From positions 1 to 8,309 of the forward strand of contig JAQXMG010000036.1 in assembly GCA_029012525.1 (NCBI GenBank): a DNA stretch of 8,309 nucleotides, given 5' to 3'. The notes under the pieces are model-generated. The model was not told the DNA's origin. It saw only the letters and a program-made list of their open reading frames with translations, and searched no databases. The first letter of the stretch is position 1. Each line of letters begins with the position of its first letter. Source of the stretch: a bacterium (GTDB taxonomy: Bacteria > Bacillota_I > Bacilli_A > RF39 > UBA660). The position numbers and the translations under genes are program-made. This document shows positions 6,426 through 8,309 of this stretch, in pieces.

Positions 6426-7001
6426 ATGGAAAAAACAAATAATATGGAACTTGAAATTAAATCATCTTTAAATAAAATGTCACATCATTTAAATAAATTA
6501 CAAGGTGTAAAAAGTTCAAGATCATTAGCAAGATTTATTATAGAAGAGTCATATTTTAAAAACGTCTATGGAAAATCATATAAAGAAATAACTAAAGAAT
6601 TACAAGAAGAGTATAATATTTCTAGTGATAATTTTAGTATAATTTCTAATATGAGTTATCTTCATCAAGAGTCACTTCTTATTACAACAAGATATTTAAC
6701 TAATTACATAACAAGTAAAGAAGGACTTTCTTATGATTTAGTTAAAAGAAGTATTTTTGATGTTAGTCATGACATATCAAAGGATATTAAAAAACATACC
6801 AAAGAAGAAATAGAAAAGTCTGGGAGTAGAGATTCTGTTTATACTGATTTAAAAAAATCTATAAAACTTTCTTTAGAAACAGAAAAAATGAATGAAGAGT
6901 TAAAAGCTTTAGATAAAAAAGAAAAAGAAAAACAAAAATTTTATGAAGAACAACAACGTTTTATAGAATATGAAGAAAAAGTTCATAAAAATATGAGATA
7001 A
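6426..7001 (+). CDS. Uncharacterised charged helical protein, partner of the preceding gene
   Basis: This 191-residue protein is also unknown to me. No signal peptide, membrane segment or cysteine is present. Residues 8-130 appear mostly helical, with a basic patch around KSSRSLAR (29-36) and a mixed central part. Residues 139-191 are a long, very charged helix rich in Lys, Glu and Gln, without the clean heptad seen in the upstream protein. The ATG at 6426 lies 10 bp after GAAAGG, which overlaps the end of the upstream gene; ATG 6444 is a possible alternative. An intrinsic terminator follows directly, making this the last gene of a two-gene unit. The two proteins have almost the same length and plan (helical domain, then charged helical tail), which suggests they act together; I see no clear sequence identity between them. 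Confidence 0.75.
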   Translation: MEKTNNMELEIKSSLNKMSHHLNKLQGVKSSRSLARFIIEESYFKNVYGKSYKEITKELQEEYNISSDNFSIISNMSYLHQESLLITTRYLTNYITSKEGLSYDLVKRSIFDVSHDISKDIKKHTKEEIEKSGSRDSVYTDLKKSIKLSLETEKMNEELKALDKKEKEKQKFYEEQQRFIEYEEKVHKNMR

Positions 7002-7002
7002 G

Positions 7003-7027
7003 AAGATAAAGTAATTTATCTTTTTTT
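7003..7027 (+). terminator. Intrinsic terminator after the two-gene unit
   Basis: AAGATAAA (7003-7010) pairs with TTTATCTT (7015-7022) around a GTAA loop and is followed by five more T. The stem has only one G-C pair, so it is weaker than the popT terminator. Confidence 0.7.
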
Positions 7028-7034
7028 AAAAACA

Positions 7035-7046
7035 TGGTATTATAAT
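7035..7046 (+). promoter_or_regulatory. Candidate -10 region for yqeG-yqeH
   Basis: TGG followed by TATTAT (7038-7043) fits an extended -10; an overlapping TATAAT lies at 7041-7046. No good -35 is seen upstream, where the terminator T-run lies. A leader of about ten bases would result. GGTGAT (7050-7055), complementary to the 16S rRNA tail, is the ribosome site. Confidence 0.4.
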
Positions 7047-7058
7047 AATGGTGATAAA

Positions 7059-7550
7059 ATGAAAATAAAACCTAACATGTATGTTAAAGATATTTTAAGT
7101 ATTGATTATGATAAATTGAAAAAGAATAATATTAAAGTTTTATTTTTTGATTTTGATAATACATTAGTTGAAGAAGGTAATTATAATTTAAAAAAATCAT
7201 ACGAAAAACTTTTACAAAAACTAAGAAAAGATTTTAAAATAATGGTTGTATCAAATTCAATCCATAAATCAAAATTAGAAACAGTATGTAGTAAATACAA
7301 TTTAGATTATATTGGTGCAGCTTTTAAGCCAACATCACTTGGTTTTTCTAAAGCAGAAAAGATGTTAAATGCTAAAAAAGAAGAGATATGTGTTATTGGT
7401 GATCAACTTTTTACAGATGTTAAGGGCGCAAATAATATGGGTTATTATAGTATCTTAATAGATCCCATAAACTATGATGAACATTTCTTAACAAAGATTA
7501 ATAGATATCGCGAAGCAAAATCTTTAAATAGGGGTGCTTATTATGAATAA
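7059..7550 (+). CDS. yqeG: YqeG-family HAD phosphatase (class IIIA)
   Basis: This 163-residue cytoplasmic protein is a HAD-superfamily phosphatase of the YqeG group. The catalytic motif DFDNTL (31-36) carries the nucleophile Asp31 and acid Asp33; motif II is SNS (65-67), the motif III lysine is in FKP (Lys90) and motif IV is GDQLFTD (114-120) with Asp115 and Asp120 for Mg2+. Most relatives have DLDNTL; Phe32 is a mild variant. YqeG is related to PGP_phosphatase proteins (yeast Gep4, plant PGPP1), so phosphatidylglycerophosphate dephosphorylation is one candidate activity, but bacterial YqeG's substrate is not settled. It overlaps yqeH by 8 bp (the ATG at 7543 precedes its own TAA at 7548-7550), the conserved order in Bacilli. 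Ribosome site GGTGAT is 3 bp before the ATG. Confidence 0.93.
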   Translation: MKIKPNMYVKDILSIDYDKLKKNNIKVLFFDFDNTLVEEGNYNLKKSYEKLLQKLRKDFKIMVVSNSIHKSKLETVCSKYNLDYIGAAFKPTSLGFSKAEKMLNAKKEEICVIGDQLFTDVKGANNMGYYSILIDPINYDEHFLTKINRYREAKSLNRGAYYE

Positions 7551-8309
7551 AAAATGTATTGGATGTGGAGCAATACTTCAAGATAACAATAAATTAATCG
7601 AGGGATATACAACATCTTTAAATAATGACTTTTGCATGAGATGTTTTCGCATGAAAAACTATGGTGAATACGAATTTACGACTAAAGATAGTAAAGAATA
7701 TATTGAAATGCTAAAGAAAATTGGTTTGAAAAAGGACTTAGTTTTAGAAGTTGTGGATCTTTTATCAGTACCAAAAGATTTAAATGATATAAAAACATAT
7801 TTAAAAGAAAATGATATTATTTTAGTTTTAAATAAGAAAGATTGTTTACCATTAAAAATAAAAGATGAAAAATTAATTAACTATTTTAAAGATAAATATC
7901 CATATTTTAAAGATATAATTGTTGTAAGTGGTCTTAAAAATTATAACTTAGATTTACTTATGGAAGATATTTATAAATATAAAACAAGTAATGATATTTA
8001 TGTTGTTGGAAGTACAAATGCAGGGAAATCAACCTTAATTAATAAAATAATTACAGATTATGCTATAGATAAAAAAGGTGAAATAACAATTTCTCCCATG
8101 CCATCAACTACTTTAAATGAAATTAGGGTATCGCTTAATAATTTTGATTTAATTGATACTCCAGGTTTAGTAGAAAATGGTAATATTCTAAATTATGTAG
8201 ATTTAAAGACTATAAAAAAAATATCGTGTAAAAAAGAAATTAAACCTCGTACTTATCAAATAAAAAAAGGTCAATCTCTTTTAATCGATGATTTAGTAAG
8301 AATAGATTA
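7543..8309 (+). CDS. yqeH: Ribosome-assembly GTPase YqeH (3' end outside window)
   Basis: The first 255 residues of YqeH, a circularly permuted GTPase needed for 30S subunit assembly. An N-terminal four-cysteine zinc finger is intact: CIGC (5-8) and CMRC (31-34), followed by FRMKNYGE. GTPase motifs come in permuted order: G4 NKKD (97-100), G5 SGLK (129-132), G1 GSTNAGKST (156-164), a G2-type PSTT (187-190) and G3 DTPG (205-208). The last visible part, with KEIKPRTYQ and a following LLIDDLVRID-type stretch, matches the start of the C-terminal domain. The reading frame is open to the window end, and about a third of the usual 366 residues is missing. AGGGG (7530-7534) inside yqeG is the ribosome site, so translation is coupled. 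In Bacillus the next genes are aroE, yhbY, nadD, yqeK and rsfS. Confidence 0.96.
   Translation, partial: MNKKCIGCGAILQDNNKLIEGYTTSLNNDFCMRCFRMKNYGEYEFTTKDSKEYIEMLKKIGLKKDLVLEVVDLLSVPKDLNDIKTYLKENDIILVLNKKDCLPLKIKDEKLINYFKDKYPYFKDIIVVSGLKNYNLDLLMEDIYKYKTSNDIYVVGSTNAGKSTLINKIITDYAIDKKGEITISPMPSTTLNEIRVSLNNFDLIDTPGLVENGNILNYVDLKTIKKISCKKEIKPRTYQIKKGQSLLIDDLVRID

Noticed and set aside
6241..6438. Minus-strand open frame of 65 codons, Phe/Ser/Cys-rich
   Set aside because: It is the reverse of the Lys/Glu-rich coiled-coil tail and has no supporting signals.
5834..7001. Toxin-antitoxin or phage defence pair
   Set aside because: The operon shape fits, but both proteins are larger than typical antitoxins, neither shows a nuclease or DNA-binding motif, and no mobile-element signs flank them.

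Overview
This window looks like a piece of the main chromosome of a low-GC Firmicute. It is very A+T-rich by eye, AAA and GAA codons dominate, and arginine is mostly AGA. The gene content points to a small-genome member of the Bacilli (RF39-like or other uncultured gut lineages). That placement is an inference from composition and gene families, not from a marker tree. The genetic code is the standard bacterial one: the tryptophan codons seen are TGG, no coding frame contains an internal TGA, and all nine visible stop codons are TAA.

Layout. (1) Positions 1-891 hold the 3' part of an M16 metallopeptidase of the YmfH type. (2) Positions 955-1332 encode a small one-pass membrane protein with a very acidic cytoplasmic tail, driven by its own extended -10 promoter. 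(3) A hairpin shared by two convergent genes separates it from a minus-strand gene (1363-2349) for a SsuA/THI5-type substrate-binding protein, which has no transporter partner in the window. (4) A 128-bp divergent intergenic region leads into pcrA (2478-4556), a complete UvrD/PcrA helicase. (5) A tightly coupled pair follows: a small membrane-anchored protein of unknown function (4638-4892) and a DUF368/PopT-type undecaprenyl-phosphate translocase (4894-5736), closed by a strong terminator. (6) Positions 5834-7001 are a self-contained two-gene unit with a good promoter in front and an intrinsic terminator behind. It encodes two helical, highly charged proteins that I do not recognise. (7) Positions 7059-8309 begin the conserved yqeG-yqeH unit: a HAD phosphatase and a circularly permuted ribosome-assembly GTPase, the latter cut by the window end.

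How the genes work together. Most of the window is housekeeping: DNA repair (PcrA), lipid-carrier recycling (PopT), ribosome assembly (YqeH) and a peptidase-family protein. I see no mobile element, CRISPR array, tRNA, rRNA or phage gene. The parts not explained by known families are the two-gene helical/coiled-coil unit, the small protein coupled to popT, the acidic-tailed membrane protein, and the solitary binding protein. These are where something undescribed could lie; nothing in the sequence proves a new system.
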